DNA of 64,000 bases. It comes from Akkermansia massiliensis (GTDB lineage: Bacteria; Verrucomicrobiota; Verrucomicrobiia; Verrucomicrobiales; Akkermansiaceae). The notes under the pieces were generated by a model. That model did not search any database. It saw only the letters and a list, made by a program, of their open reading frames with translations, and had not been told where the DNA came from. The first letter of the stretch is position 1, and every line of letters starts with the position of its first letter. Location: NCBI RefSeq assembly GCF_018847375.1, contig NZ_CP072036.1:2976001-3040000 (forward strand), in the 5' to 3' direction. This document shows, piece after piece, positions 53,656-63,381 of the stretch. The position numbers and the translations under genes were made by a program.

Positions 53656-54684
53656 ATGAAATTTATAATAAAATGGATAAAAAATAATAAGAAAATCAGT
53701 TTCTCTATTATAGCATTATTGGCTTTGCTCATCTTTGTCCTTTATCCTGGCAATGATATTACATGCCTGGACATAGTACCCCCTGCGACAGCCAATGTTC
53801 AATCTGCCCAGGCCGGAGATGTGTTAAAAATGGATATTCCCCATTCGGAACACAAGCTCACCTTGATTTTCATTCCAAAAGGAAGTTACCCAATTACAAA
53901 ATCTGGACATCGTACGGAAATTACTTATCCCTACTGGCTGGGGAAGTACGAAATCACACAGGAGGAATGGGAAAAGATGATGGGATGGATCCCGATTCCG
54001 GAATTGGAAGACAGATGGACCATCACAACGGGCGCACGGTACCCCATGTGCCAGGTATCCTATGATGAATGCCTGGATTTTTGTGATCGATTAACCGAGA
54101 TTGCACGACAACAGGGGATTCTTCCGGAAGGATATTGCTTTTCCCTGCCTACGGAGGCACAGTGGGAATTAGCCTATTCCTGCGGCAAGGAAATCGTTCT
54201 TCCCGATAATCTTGAGAAAGTAGCATGGATGGATTTTCACGATGCCAATACAGGGGCCTATCCTGTGGGACAAAAAGAACCCAATGCATGGGGGTTTCAT
54301 GACATGTTGGGCAATGTATGGGAGTTATGTGCGGATTTTTATCATTCTCATCGTTTGCATGGCCGCAATCCCGTCAACTGGAAAACGGATACCGGCAATT
54401 TATCAACCGATACTGGTTTATCAGTCACCTCCCTCGGGGGAAGAGTGTTTTCTTTCATACCTGATAATGAGAAAGAGATACCTCGTGAAAGATATCATGC
54501 TGATTCAAGAAGAGCCAGTACCGGATTGAGAGTAGCGTTAGTCCCGGTTCAGCAACATCAATTACTGAAAAAAAGGTTAAAACACTTACACCCTGTTCCG
54601 GATTGGTTGATGGACATTAGGTACTCATTTGAACTAATCTACATGTATATGAAAACATATTGGAAGACTTTAACGAATTTATGA
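53656..54684 (+). CDS. Membrane-anchored SUMF1/FGE-like protein
   Basis: The product has 342 residues. A signal anchor (FSIIALLALLIFVLYP, ~16-34) precedes the SUMF1 fold: LTLIFIPKGSYPIT, YWLGKYEITQEEWEKMMG, YPMCQVSYDECLDFCDRLTE, FSLPTEAQWELAY, NAWGFHDMLGNVWELCADFY and ASTGLRVAL. The family includes formylglycine-generating enzymes, which activate sulfatases, and non-catalytic relatives. The paired copper-binding Cys of true FGE are not obvious. Codon use is mixed: AT-rich at the start, moderately GC-rich in the middle. It ends a three-gene block after the RHS tip, starting 20 bp after the ankyrin gene. Confidence 0.82.
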   Translation: MKFIIKWIKNNKKISFSIIALLALLIFVLYPGNDITCLDIVPPATANVQSAQAGDVLKMDIPHSEHKLTLIFIPKGSYPITKSGHRTEITYPYWLGKYEITQEEWEKMMGWIPIPELEDRWTITTGARYPMCQVSYDECLDFCDRLTEIARQQGILPEGYCFSLPTEAQWELAYSCGKEIVLPDNLEKVAWMDFHDANTGAYPVGQKEPNAWGFHDMLGNVWELCADFYHSHRLHGRNPVNWKTDTGNLSTDTGLSVTSLGGRVFSFIPDNEKEIPRERYHADSRRASTGLRVALVPVQQHQLLKKRLKHLHPVPDWLMDIRYSFELIYMYMKTYWKTLTNL

Positions 54685-55114
54685 TCATTTGAAAAATATT
54701 CCTGTTTTTGTTTTGGACTATTTCCCAAATGCCGTACCAGTTTAACAGCCAAGCTTGGCGATTGTCGTTTTCAGACGCAGGAAATGCCAGTACATTGTAA
54801 CACGGATAGTGTTCGGTTTGACAGCAGCGAACGAGCCGGCTTCTATTTCCGGCAAATCTGTTTCCCTTGCGCTCTGTGAATGCACTGGTTAACGAATTTC
54901 TCGCAGTCTTTCACAGCAGCAGCACTCTGGAAGGAAGTTAGCCTGCGGTCATCTGGGGCGGTAAGACGCCTACAAAACTAGAGAAATCTTTACGATGCCT
55001 ACGAGAAGGGCGCTGCCATCCTGTCTTTTCAGAGAGGACTCATCAGAATAGCGTGAGGAAGAGGATTTTCGGAAATTCCCATCATCTTATTGCACGCTGC
55101 ATTACCGGCGCTGA
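54685..55114. other. Gap, possible decayed coding sequence
   Basis: No intact gene. On the minus strand a frame reading LPEIEAGSFAAVKPNTIRVT, then MYWHFLRLKTTIAKLGC, ends near 54749 and may be a remnant of a lost gene, but I do not recognise it. No inverted repeats of an insertion sequence are visible. Confidence 0.35.
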
Positions 55115-55624
55115 TCACTTGATTTCCTTCTGCATGTAAATGATGTCAAAGGTGCGGCCCAGTTTAAAGCCGATGTTTTTCAGGCGCCCGGCATGGATAA
55201 AGCCCTGGCTAGCGTGAAAGGACATGCTTTGTTCGTTTTCAGAGGATATTTCCGCAATGATGTGGCGGATGCCCTGCTTCACGGCATCCTCTTCCAGACG
55301 GCCCAGGCACATCCGGCCAATGCCCCGGCCAAGATGGGAGGGAGCAATGAAGTAAGTGACGGTGGCCGTTTCCCGGAATGTGGGTACAGGCTTATACGCA
55401 CTCAGGAAGCAGAAGCCCACTACTTCCCCGGTCCGGCAGTCCACCACGGCATACGCCGGATAACCTTTCACGCGTTCCAGAATATGGGGATAAAAGGATT
55501 CCGGCAGTTCCGCATCCGAGAAAGCAGCCGTTCCGTTCATCACGTAATGGTTGAAGATACGGATGACGGCCTCCCGGTGGGAGTCCACCAACGGTTCAAA
55601 TACTATTTTTTCCACCATATTCAT
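55115..55624 (-). CDS. GNAT acetyltransferase, phosphinothricin-acetyltransferase type
   Basis: The product has about 169 residues from the ATG at 55624 (a GTG at 55639 is also possible). The family pattern is complete: IFNHYVMNGTAAFSD near the start (compare 'iYnhyV..t.atfe'), AYAVVDCRTGEVVGFCFLSA, TVTYFIAPSHLGRGIGRMCL (acetyl-CoA loop, GRGIG) and NEQSMSFHASQGFIHAGRLK. Family members acetylate phosphinothricin, methionine sulfoximine or other amines. No clear operon partner. Confidence 0.88.
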   Translation of the reverse strand: MNMVEKIVFEPLVDSHREAVIRIFNHYVMNGTAAFSDAELPESFYPHILERVKGYPAYAVVDCRTGEVVGFCFLSAYKPVPTFRETATVTYFIAPSHLGRGIGRMCLGRLEEDAVKQGIRHIIAEISSENEQSMSFHASQGFIHAGRLKNIGFKLGRTFDIIYMQKEIK

Positions 55625-55903
55625 TGCTTGTTGTTTCACCGCAGTGCAAAGATTTTCTAAAGAATGGCTTTCATGCCTTTACATCCGTTCCCGCCTGCCT
55701 CTCCGGTATTTGCCAACCACTGCCGCAGGAATAAAAGGGCTTATGCGGAACACAGCCTTGCACTTCCTTTAAGACATTTCCAGCAGTAATTCCGTTCCGC
55801 CATTTTCAGAATAGCTGATTTTTCCTTTAAAAGCATTTCGGCGCCCTGTGACCAGGCCAACGTCCGCCGTCAGCCTCCATCTGGTCCTTCTCTCCATATA
55901 AAA
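55625..55903. other. Spacer downstream of uvrA, no gene seen
   Basis: It holds the start region of the GNAT gene. Nothing else is supported. Confidence 0.4.
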
Positions 55904-55934
55904 AGGACCGTTCCAGTAATTCCGGAACGGTCCT
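55904..55934 (-). terminator. Terminator of uvrA
   Basis: AGGACCGTTCC (55904-55914) and GGAACGGTCCT (55924-55934) form an 11-bp stem, followed on the minus strand by TTTTTAT. Confidence 0.85.
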
Positions 55935-55961
55935 GAAAGACAAGGTTTTTGTTTTAACGGG

Positions 55962-58900
55962 TTACACGCTGTCCGGTTCCAGCTCCCGGCGGATGTATTC
56001 CGCCGTGGGGGAGTTCTTTTTGGCTATCTGCTCCGGGGTTCCTTCCGCCACGATGGTTCCTCCGGCTTCACCGGGGCCGGGGCCCATGTCGATGATGTAG
56101 TCCGCCTCCGCCATGATTTCCGTGTTGTGTTCGATGACGATGACCGTGTTTCCCTGGTCCGCCAGGCGGTGCAGCACGTCGATGAGCAATCTCACGTCCC
56201 GCGGATGCAGGCCGATGGAAGGTTCCTCAATGAGGTACAGGTCACCGGGCAGTTCCTTGCCCTTCATCAGGGCGTTCCGGCTGACGCGCCGCCCCTTGAT
56301 GAGCTCCGTCACCAGCTTGAGCCGCTGGGCTTCACCGCCGGAAAGCGTGTTGGAAGCCTGCCCCAAGGTCAGATAGCCCAGGCCGGTTTCCGCCAGCAGT
56401 TTGAGGGGGTCCGAGATGCGGGGCTGGCTTTCAAAGAATTCCGCCGCTTCCGCAAAGTCCATCTGGAGCACGTCCGCAATGGTTTTCCCCTTGTACCTCA
56501 CGGTCAGGGTGGCGGCGTTGTAACGCTTGCCACGGCAGGTTTCGCACGGCACATAGCAGGGGGGCAGGAAGTCCATTTCCAGCTTTTGCATGCCCGTGCC
56601 CTTGCAGGATTCACAGTTGCCTTGCCCTGTGTTGAAGGAGAAGCGCCCACGGTCAAAGCCCAGCCTGCGGGCGTCCGCCGTTTGCGCGAACAGGGTCCGG
56701 ATGTCGTCCAAAAAGCCCACATAGGTGGCGGGCGTAGAACGGGGCGTCTTGCCGATGGGGCTTTGGTCCACGCCGTACACCATGCGCAGCGTGTCAAACC
56801 CGGAGGAGGTTTTCCACAGCTTTTTCTGGTCCCGAGTGAGCTTGTCGCCGATGGCCTGGCGCGCCGCCAGCCGGATGGTTCCCGTCATCAGGGAGGTTTT
56901 CCCCGCGCCGGATACGCCGGTGAGCACCGTCAGCCGCCCCTTGGGAATGGCCGCATTCACGTCCTTCAGGTTGTGCAGGCGGCAGCCCTCCACCCGCAGC
57001 CACGCGGTTTCATCTTTTCTGGCCGGAACCCTGCGCCTTTTCCCTCGGTAGGGATGGCGCGGCTTATGATGCAGGGCCGCGCCCGTGACGGAGTCCGGCA
57101 TGGCTGCCAGTTCCTCAAAGGTGCCCTGAGCCATAATCCTGCCGCCATGGATGCCGGCTCCCGGCCCCATGTCCACAATGTGGTCCGCACGCTTCATGGT
57201 GTCTTCATCATGTTCCACGACCAGCAGGGTGTTGCCCCGGCGCTTGAGTTCATCCAGTGTACCCAGCAGCAGTTCGTTGTCCCGCGGATGCAGGCCGATG
57301 GTGGGTTCATCCAGCACGTAAAGCACGCCGCGCAGGTGGGAGCCCAGCTGGGATGCCAGGCGGATGCGCTGGGTTTCCCCGCCGGAAAGCGTCGTGGCGC
57401 TGCGGTCCAGGGAGAGGTAGCCCAGCCCCACCCGCTGGAGGAAGTTGAGGCGCTGCGTGATTTCCGCCACCACGTCACGGGCAATGAGAGCTTCCTCCCG
57501 TTCAAATTTCCATCCTTTGACCAGTTCCGCGGCGGCTACGGCAGGCAGGGAGGCGATTTCACCGGGAGTCACTCCCTGAAGCCGCACGGCGCGCGCAAAT
57601 TCATTCAAACGCACTCCCTGGCAGGCGGGGCAGATTTTCACCCCTTTGTCATCGTCCGCCTGCCGCGCCAGTTCCTTGTCATATTTCAGTTCGGCTTCCA
57701 GCAGAGATTGCGCCTGGTCTTCCTTCATCTTTCCCTTGCCCACGATGCCATGCCCGCGGCACACAGGGCACCACCCGCGTGGAGAGTTGAAGGAGAACGT
57801 GTACGGTTCCAGTTCCGGGAAAGATTGCCCGCAGGAGGCGCACGCAAGCTTGGTCCCCATCAACTCCGGCCGGCTGGAACCGGGCGGAAGCACTTGCAGG
57901 AAACCTTCCCCCATTTCCAGCGCGGCATGCACCGCTCCGGCAAGTTTTTCCGGGGTCCAGGAGGCCTCCGGACGTGAAACGACCAGGTCCAGGTCATGGC
58001 TGGAATAACGGTCCAGCGGCTGGAATCCGCTCAACGGAACCAATTTGCCATCCACCCACATTTCCTCATATCCCTTTCCTTCCGCCCAGCGGGCCAGGTC
58101 CGCGTAATGCCCCTTGCGTCCCCTGACGAGGGGAGCCAGCAAGGCCAGACTGCCGTGTTTTTTCAGCTGCCGCACCACCAGCTCCACCACTTCGGATTCC
58201 GATCTTTTGCCCACCGGCACGCCGCACTGCGGGCAGTAGGCCTGCCCCAGCTTGGCATATAGCAGACGCATGAATTGCCAGATTTCCGTCACGGTGCCCA
58301 CAGTGGATTTGGTGCCGCCGCGGGACATGTTCTGTTCAATGGCCACCGTGGGGGGCAATCCGGTCAAGCGGTCAATGTCAGGGCTTTCCAGTTGTTCCGT
58401 GAATTGCCGGGCGTACGGGGACATGACGTCCATGAAACGCCGCTGCCCTTCCGCAAAAAAGATGTCGAAGGCCAGGGAGCTTTTCCCGGAGCCGGAGAGC
58501 CCGGTCAGCACGGTCATTTCTCCGCGCGGCACGTCCAGGTCCACGTTTTTCAGGTTATGGTGGCGCGCTCCCCGCAGGGCCATCACGCCTTCCGGTATGT
58601 CCACGTCAGCGGATTCCGGCATAGCGGCGTCCGCCGGATCGTAAACGGAAGGGCGCCCTTCCAGCACATCCCGGAGGTATTTGCCCGTATATCCCTTCCC
58701 GGAGGCTACAATTTCCTCCGGCGTTCCCGTGGCTACCACATGGCCGCCGCCTGCGCCGCCTTCCGGCCCCAGGTCGATCACGTAGTCCGCGGATTTGATG
58801 AATTCCGGGTTGTGCTCGATGACCAGCAGGGTGTGCCCCTGCTCCACCAGTTCCCGGAACACGGCCAGCAGAATTTCAATATCGGCAAAGTGAAGTCCCG

Positions 58901-61487
58901 TTCCCGGCTCGTCCAGAATCAGCATCTTGGGGCTGTTCGCGCCGGATCCAATCTGGTCCAGCAGGATTTTAGCCAGCTTCAACCGCTGGTTTTCCCCGCC
59001 GGAGAGAGTGTTCAGCGGCTGCCCCAGGGTCAGGTGCCCCAGCCCTACGCGCTGAAGCACGCCCAGCTTGGAAGCAATGCGGGAGGCCTTGGCCCCTTTT
59101 TCCGCTCTGAAGTATTCCAGCGCGGCCGCCACCGTCATGCCGAGCACGTCCGCAATGTTCCTGCCGTCGCGGTACACGCTCAGCACTTCACTTCCGTACC
59201 GGGAGCCGTGGCACAGCGGGCACTGCACGAAGATATCTGAAAGAAATTGCATTTCCACCTTTTCACTCCCCATGCCCATGCAGCGCGGACAGCGGCCGTC
59301 GCCGCTGTTGAAGGAGAAGAAACCGGGCTTCATGCCGCGCGCACGGGCCGTTTCCGTCTCCGAGAAGAGGGAACGTATTTCTTCAAAGACCCCGGCATAA
59401 ACGGCAGGAGTGGAGCGCGGGGTCCGGACGATGGGGCTCTGGTCCACCATCACCACTTCATCCAGTTGTTCCCAGCCCTTGATGGATTTGACATGGGCGG
59501 GTTCATCCTCGCATACGGCCCCTTTTTCCACCAGAGCGTTCAGGTACAGCACGTCGTGCGCCAGGGTGCTTTTTCCAGACCCGCTGACGCCGGTCAGGCA
59601 GGTGAAGACGCCCAGAGGCACTTTCACGTCCAGCTTGTGCAGGTTGTGGCGCGTGGCGCCGGATACGGTCAGAAATTGACGCGGCTTGCGCCTCTTTTTA
59701 GGCACCGCGATGCGCCGCCTGCCGGAAAGGAACGCCCCCGTCAGGGAGTCCGCAACTTCCCCAATCCGGGCAGGTTCTCCGGAATAAACCAGTTTTCCCC
59801 CCTCCCGGCCAGAGCCGGGCCCCATGTCCACCAGGCTGTCCGCGGCACGCATCACCGTTTCCTCATGCTCCACTACCACCAGCGTATTCCCGCGCTTTTT
59901 AAGCCGGTTCATGGCGGAAATCAAACGGGAAGTGTCGCGGGGGTGGAGCCCTACGGTGGGTTCATCCAGCACAAACAGAGTATCCGTCAGGGAAGCGCCC
60001 AGGCAGGTCGTCAAGCTCACGCGTTCAATCTCCCCGCCGGAAAGGGAGCGCGTGGGACGGTCGGACGTCAAGTAGCCGAGACCCACTTCATTCAGATATT
60101 CCAGGCGGCTTCTGAGTTCCGCCACGGCATGCTTCAAGCCGGGGTCTTCATCCGCGCGCGGCGTGACGTATTGATCCACCCAGGCCAGGAGTTCGTCCAT
60201 GGGCATCCCGGAGAGTTCCGGCATGCTTCTGCCGCCCACCTTGAATTGCAGGGCTTCCGGCCTCAGGCGCAAGCCATGGCAGGAGGGGCATTCCTGATAG
60301 GTGCGGAAACGGCTCAGGTACACCCGCACATGCATTTTATGCGTGCGGCTTTCCAGGTACCTGAAAAAGCCCGCAATGCCGTACCACAGGCCTTGTTCAT
60401 ACATTTCATCCGGATCCTCTCCGTCCCCGTACAGCAGCCAGTCCCGTTCCCACTGTTTCAAATCCTTCCACGGTACATCCAGACGAACTTTGCGGGCATT
60501 TTTGCGCCAGCCGCGCATCAGGTCCTTCTTGCATTCGGAAAACACCTTGCTTTCCCCTTCAAAAATATGGATGGCCCCGTCATTGACGCTGAGCTCCGGC
60601 TTGATGCACCGGTTGTAGTCAATGGTGATCACGCGGCCATAGCCGCGGCACTCCGGGCATGCCCCCAGGGGGGAATTGAAGGAAAACAATCCGGGCCGCG
60701 GCTCCATCAGCGGATGCCAGTCCCCGCGGAATTTCATGGCGGGCAGCCAGATGCCGTCCACGCGGGGAATCACATGGGCCACGCCGCCACCCAGGCGCAT
60801 GGCCGTTTCCAGCGCTTCCAGCCTGCGCTCCCGCTGGTCTTCCGCCAGCCTCACGCGGTCTTGAATCACCAGCAAAGGAGCCCCGTCTTCCAGGGTCCAT
60901 TCCTCGTCCTCCAGCCGGAGGGCCTCTCCATGCGCAAAGGCGCGCAAATACCCCTGCGCCACCAGGTTCCTTTTCAGCGTGGGCAGGTCCACGGATTCGG
61001 GCCGCGCCACTTCCAGGCAAACCATCACCTCCGTTCCGGAAGGAAATTCCTCATGCAGCTTTTCATCAATGGAGCCGGGTGTTTCCGGCTTGATTTCCCG
61101 TCCGGTTTCCGGATCTATCCCCACGGCCAGACGGGCGAAAACGAATTTCCAGTAATCGTTCAGCCCTGTCATGGTTCCCACCGTGGAGCGGGACGTCCTG
61201 ACGGAGTTGCGCTGATGCAGGGCGATGGCCGGAAGAATGTTCTCCACGGCATCCACGTCCGGCTTGTCCATACGGTCCATGAACTGGCGCACGTACGGGG
61301 AAAAGGTTTCCATATAACGCCTCTGCCCTTCCGCATACAGCGTGTGCATGGCCAGACTCGTTTTCCCCGATCCGGAAGGTCCCGTCACCACTGTCAGCCG
61401 CCCCAGGGGAATGTCCACATCCACATTCTGCAAATTATGCTCACGGGCGCCGCGGATGCGGATGCGCCCATCCTCACAATGACTCAT
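55962..61487 (-). CDS. uvrA: UvrA excinuclease subunit, double-length tandem form
   Basis: UvrA is the damage-recognition ATPase of nucleotide excision repair; normal length is ~940 residues. This protein has 1,841 and consists of two complete UvrA units in tandem. Each has two ABC ATPase domains. Walker A loops are GPSGSGKTS (~35), GVSGSGKST (~640), GLSGSGKSS (~1000) and GVSGAGKTS (~1526); each domain also has an LSGGE signature. Zinc modules appear as CPECRGYG, CPRCMGMG...CPLCHG, CPVCRGHG and CESCKGTG...CETCRG. UvrA normally dimerises, so the fusion may act as a covalent dimer. A comparable ~1,800-residue UvrA is known in Chlamydia, another PVC member. It is transcribed alone. Confidence 0.95.
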   Translation of the reverse strand: MSHCEDGRIRIRGAREHNLQNVDVDIPLGRLTVVTGPSGSGKTSLAMHTLYAEGQRRYMETFSPYVRQFMDRMDKPDVDAVENILPAIALHQRNSVRTSRSTVGTMTGLNDYWKFVFARLAVGIDPETGREIKPETPGSIDEKLHEEFPSGTEVMVCLEVARPESVDLPTLKRNLVAQGYLRAFAHGEALRLEDEEWTLEDGAPLLVIQDRVRLAEDQRERRLEALETAMRLGGGVAHVIPRVDGIWLPAMKFRGDWHPLMEPRPGLFSFNSPLGACPECRGYGRVITIDYNRCIKPELSVNDGAIHIFEGESKVFSECKKDLMRGWRKNARKVRLDVPWKDLKQWERDWLLYGDGEDPDEMYEQGLWYGIAGFFRYLESRTHKMHVRVYLSRFRTYQECPSCHGLRLRPEALQFKVGGRSMPELSGMPMDELLAWVDQYVTPRADEDPGLKHAVAELRSRLEYLNEVGLGYLTSDRPTRSLSGGEIERVSLTTCLGASLTDTLFVLDEPTVGLHPRDTSRLISAMNRLKKRGNTLVVVEHEETVMRAADSLVDMGPGSGREGGKLVYSGEPARIGEVADSLTGAFLSGRRRIAVPKKRRKPRQFLTVSGATRHNLHKLDVKVPLGVFTCLTGVSGSGKSTLAHDVLYLNALVEKGAVCEDEPAHVKSIKGWEQLDEVVMVDQSPIVRTPRSTPAVYAGVFEEIRSLFSETETARARGMKPGFFSFNSGDGRCPRCMGMGSEKVEMQFLSDIFVQCPLCHGSRYGSEVLSVYRDGRNIADVLGMTVAAALEYFRAEKGAKASRIASKLGVLQRVGLGHLTLGQPLNTLSGGENQRLKLAKILLDQIGSGANSPKMLILDEPGTGLHFADIEILLAVFRELVEQGHTLLVIEHNPEFIKSADYVIDLGPEGGAGGGHVVATGTPEEIVASGKGYTGKYLRDVLEGRPSVYDPADAAMPESADVDIPEGVMALRGARHHNLKNVDLDVPRGEMTVLTGLSGSGKSSLAFDIFFAEGQRRFMDVMSPYARQFTEQLESPDIDRLTGLPPTVAIEQNMSRGGTKSTVGTVTEIWQFMRLLYAKLGQAYCPQCGVPVGKRSESEVVELVVRQLKKHGSLALLAPLVRGRKGHYADLARWAEGKGYEEMWVDGKLVPLSGFQPLDRYSSHDLDLVVSRPEASWTPEKLAGAVHAALEMGEGFLQVLPPGSSRPELMGTKLACASCGQSFPELEPYTFSFNSPRGWCPVCRGHGIVGKGKMKEDQAQSLLEAELKYDKELARQADDDKGVKICPACQGVRLNEFARAVRLQGVTPGEIASLPAVAAAELVKGWKFEREEALIARDVVAEITQRLNFLQRVGLGYLSLDRSATTLSGGETQRIRLASQLGSHLRGVLYVLDEPTIGLHPRDNELLLGTLDELKRRGNTLLVVEHDEDTMKRADHIVDMGPGAGIHGGRIMAQGTFEELAAMPDSVTGAALHHKPRHPYRGKRRRVPARKDETAWLRVEGCRLHNLKDVNAAIPKGRLTVLTGVSGAGKTSLMTGTIRLAARQAIGDKLTRDQKKLWKTSSGFDTLRMVYGVDQSPIGKTPRSTPATYVGFLDDIRTLFAQTADARRLGFDRGRFSFNTGQGNCESCKGTGMQKLEMDFLPPCYVPCETCRGKRYNAATLTVRYKGKTIADVLQMDFAEAAEFFESQPRISDPLKLLAETGLGYLTLGQASNTLSGGEAQRLKLVTELIKGRRVSRNALMKGKELPGDLYLIEEPSIGLHPRDVRLLIDVLHRLADQGNTVIVIEHNTEIMAEADYIIDMGPGPGEAGGTIVAEGTPEQIAKKNSPTAEYIRRELEPDSV

Positions 61488-61697
61488 AGGGTAATTATAT
61501 CATCAATTTGGAATCATTCCAAGAGAAGTACCTGTCATGAACCATGGGCCATCACACGGTTCCACAACAAAACCGGCCAAAAAAAAGTTTACGTTTATCC
61601 TCTTTCCCAACTGATCGTCTGCCTCTTTCCATGTATGACGCAGCCGGAATGCAATGGCATGCGCCTCCCGTTTCATGCCTAGTGCTCAAGCGCCGGC

Positions 61698-62696
61698 TTA
61701 CATGCTCATGCACGGGCATTCTTCAATTAATGCAGGCAAAATTTCCTCCTCCGGACAGGAACGGAAGTCTTCCGGAACCGGAAGTATCATGGCCGGAGGA
61801 CCGCCTTCCGGAATCTCCATGGAAGGCAGCCGCACGGGCAACATTTTTCCGGGGCGCCTGTTCCATGAATAAGACCGGCCATGATCGTTCCCATCAATCC
61901 GGATGAGCACGGCCCTTCCGGCACGAATCATCTGGCTGTCCTGTTTGATCTCCACGTCTATCAATGCTCCTTTCAACGCGGAGCATCGAATCTCCAAGGA
62001 GACGGAAGAAAACCTTTTCCGGCTCGTAACCGCGTACATGAATGGGGAAGGAAGAGAACTCTTTCCCCTTTCTTCCAAAGGATAACAATAATAGGTGACG
62101 GATTCGATATCCGAAATCCACTTTCCATGAACATATTGTTCCCGGTCCGGCCTGAGCCAGGGAAACAGGTATTCCACGGAATCATCCAGAAACGCCGTTT
62201 TCCTGTTCCTCAACGAAAGCCTCATCCATTTGAAAAACAGCTGTTCATCATCACAATAACGGCGCAAGAGCCAATAGGCTCCCAGAACGGCCATGCATCG
62301 GTTGATGAGGACGGCGTTTTCCCCGTTCCCTCCATCGTCCAGCCATGTTTCCTTCATCGCGCCGGAAGCGTTGCAAATCACATGGAAACGCAAAGAACGC
62401 TGCGGATCTACCCTATCCAGCATATCATCCAGAATATCCTTTTGCCGCGCCTCCACGATGCACTCCGCCAGTGAGAAAAACTTCCCCCCGTTCTCCAACC
62501 CGTGAACCATGCTGGAAAATCCGGCATTTTCCAGCCGCACCATGCCCGCCTTCGGCAGGTAAGAAGCGTCATGTTCCATCACCAGGCGCGTTCCCCGAAT
62601 TTCATCGGGCATCTTCTCCATCAGGATGCGGTACGCTGAAAAGCCGACGGCGCAAACGGCCAGCACCGCACATCCCATCCCCAAAAGAGGCTTCAT
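61698..62696 (-). CDS. Hypothetical membrane-anchored protein
   Basis: The product has 332 residues. The ATG at 62696 follows GAAGGCGG and gives an N-terminal hydrophobic segment (LLGMGCAVLAVCAVGFSAYR) that could be a signal anchor. The rest is soluble, with no recognised domain: GFSSMVHGLENGGKFFSLAE, LFFKWMRLSLRNRKTAFLDD, and a beta-rich C-terminal third ending in ALIEECPCM. It shares direction with uvrA and lies ~210 bp upstream of it. Function unknown. Confidence 0.65.
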   Translation of the reverse strand: MKPLLGMGCAVLAVCAVGFSAYRILMEKMPDEIRGTRLVMEHDASYLPKAGMVRLENAGFSSMVHGLENGGKFFSLAECIVEARQKDILDDMLDRVDPQRSLRFHVICNASGAMKETWLDDGGNGENAVLINRCMAVLGAYWLLRRYCDDEQLFFKWMRLSLRNRKTAFLDDSVEYLFPWLRPDREQYVHGKWISDIESVTYYCYPLEERGKSSLPSPFMYAVTSRKRFSSVSLEIRCSALKGALIDVEIKQDSQMIRAGRAVLIRIDGNDHGRSYSWNRRPGKMLPVRLPSMEIPEGGPPAMILPVPEDFRSCPEEEILPALIEECPCMSM

Positions 62697-62790
62697 TCCG
62701 CCTTCATACCACAAACAAGCGCCTCCACACAGGAATTTCCGTTAACATTCAGATAACAAAAACGTCTCTGAACGGAACCTCCCTCCATTA

Positions 62791-63168
62791 CTATTTATGT
62801 TTCTCCCACCCTCCCAAATTTATTCCGCACAGGGTAATATCCACGGAATCCGTTCCCTCGGGCCATGGGACAACAAGCCTGTAACCGTCCGCATAAGGCA
62901 CCTTCCGGGAAGCTCCGGGAGTGGAATGAGTATACAGAGCAATGCGCATTTCATTCCCCTTCATGGAAACTTCCGCATACAAATCCCCGTGGTAATGGGA
63001 ATCAAGTTCAAAATGCATGAAAAGGTTGCCGTCCTCATCAATCCCCTCGGACAGCAAATTCACTTCCTGCTGTTTTACGGCGCCATTTTCCTGGCAACCG
63101 GCCATCATGCAAACAGCCGGCAGAAAAAGGGCCAGCCCGGCGGAATGGAATACTCCGTACATGCTCAT
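62791..63168 (-). CDS. Small lipoprotein
   Basis: The product has about 125 residues from the ATG at 63168 (AAAGGAG just upstream). A signal sequence ends in the lipobox VCMMAGC. The mature part is beta-rich: LFMHFELDSHYHGDLYAEVS, YTHSTPGASRK and VPYADGYRLVVPWPEG, ending in LCGINLGGWEKHK. No family is recognised. It shares strand with the 332-residue protein, 94 bp away. Confidence 0.65.
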   Translation of the reverse strand: MSMYGVFHSAGLALFLPAVCMMAGCQENGAVKQQEVNLLSEGIDEDGNLFMHFELDSHYHGDLYAEVSMKGNEMRIALYTHSTPGASRKVPYADGYRLVVPWPEGTDSVDITLCGINLGGWEKHK

Positions 63169-63381
63169 TCTCTCCTTTCCCCTATACACTCCTACAGGGA
63201 AAAGGGAGAGGCAAGGAAAAACGGAAGGAAGACAGAATGATGCCGCCCAAATCCAACCTATTACGTCATCATCAAAGCAAATGGAGGGCCGTGCTTGCAA
63301 TTCTTCCGGCAGCCGCTAGTATTTTTCGATTCTTAGACCGCTGAAAGCGACTCTACCTCGTCAATTTTCAACAAGACAAAG

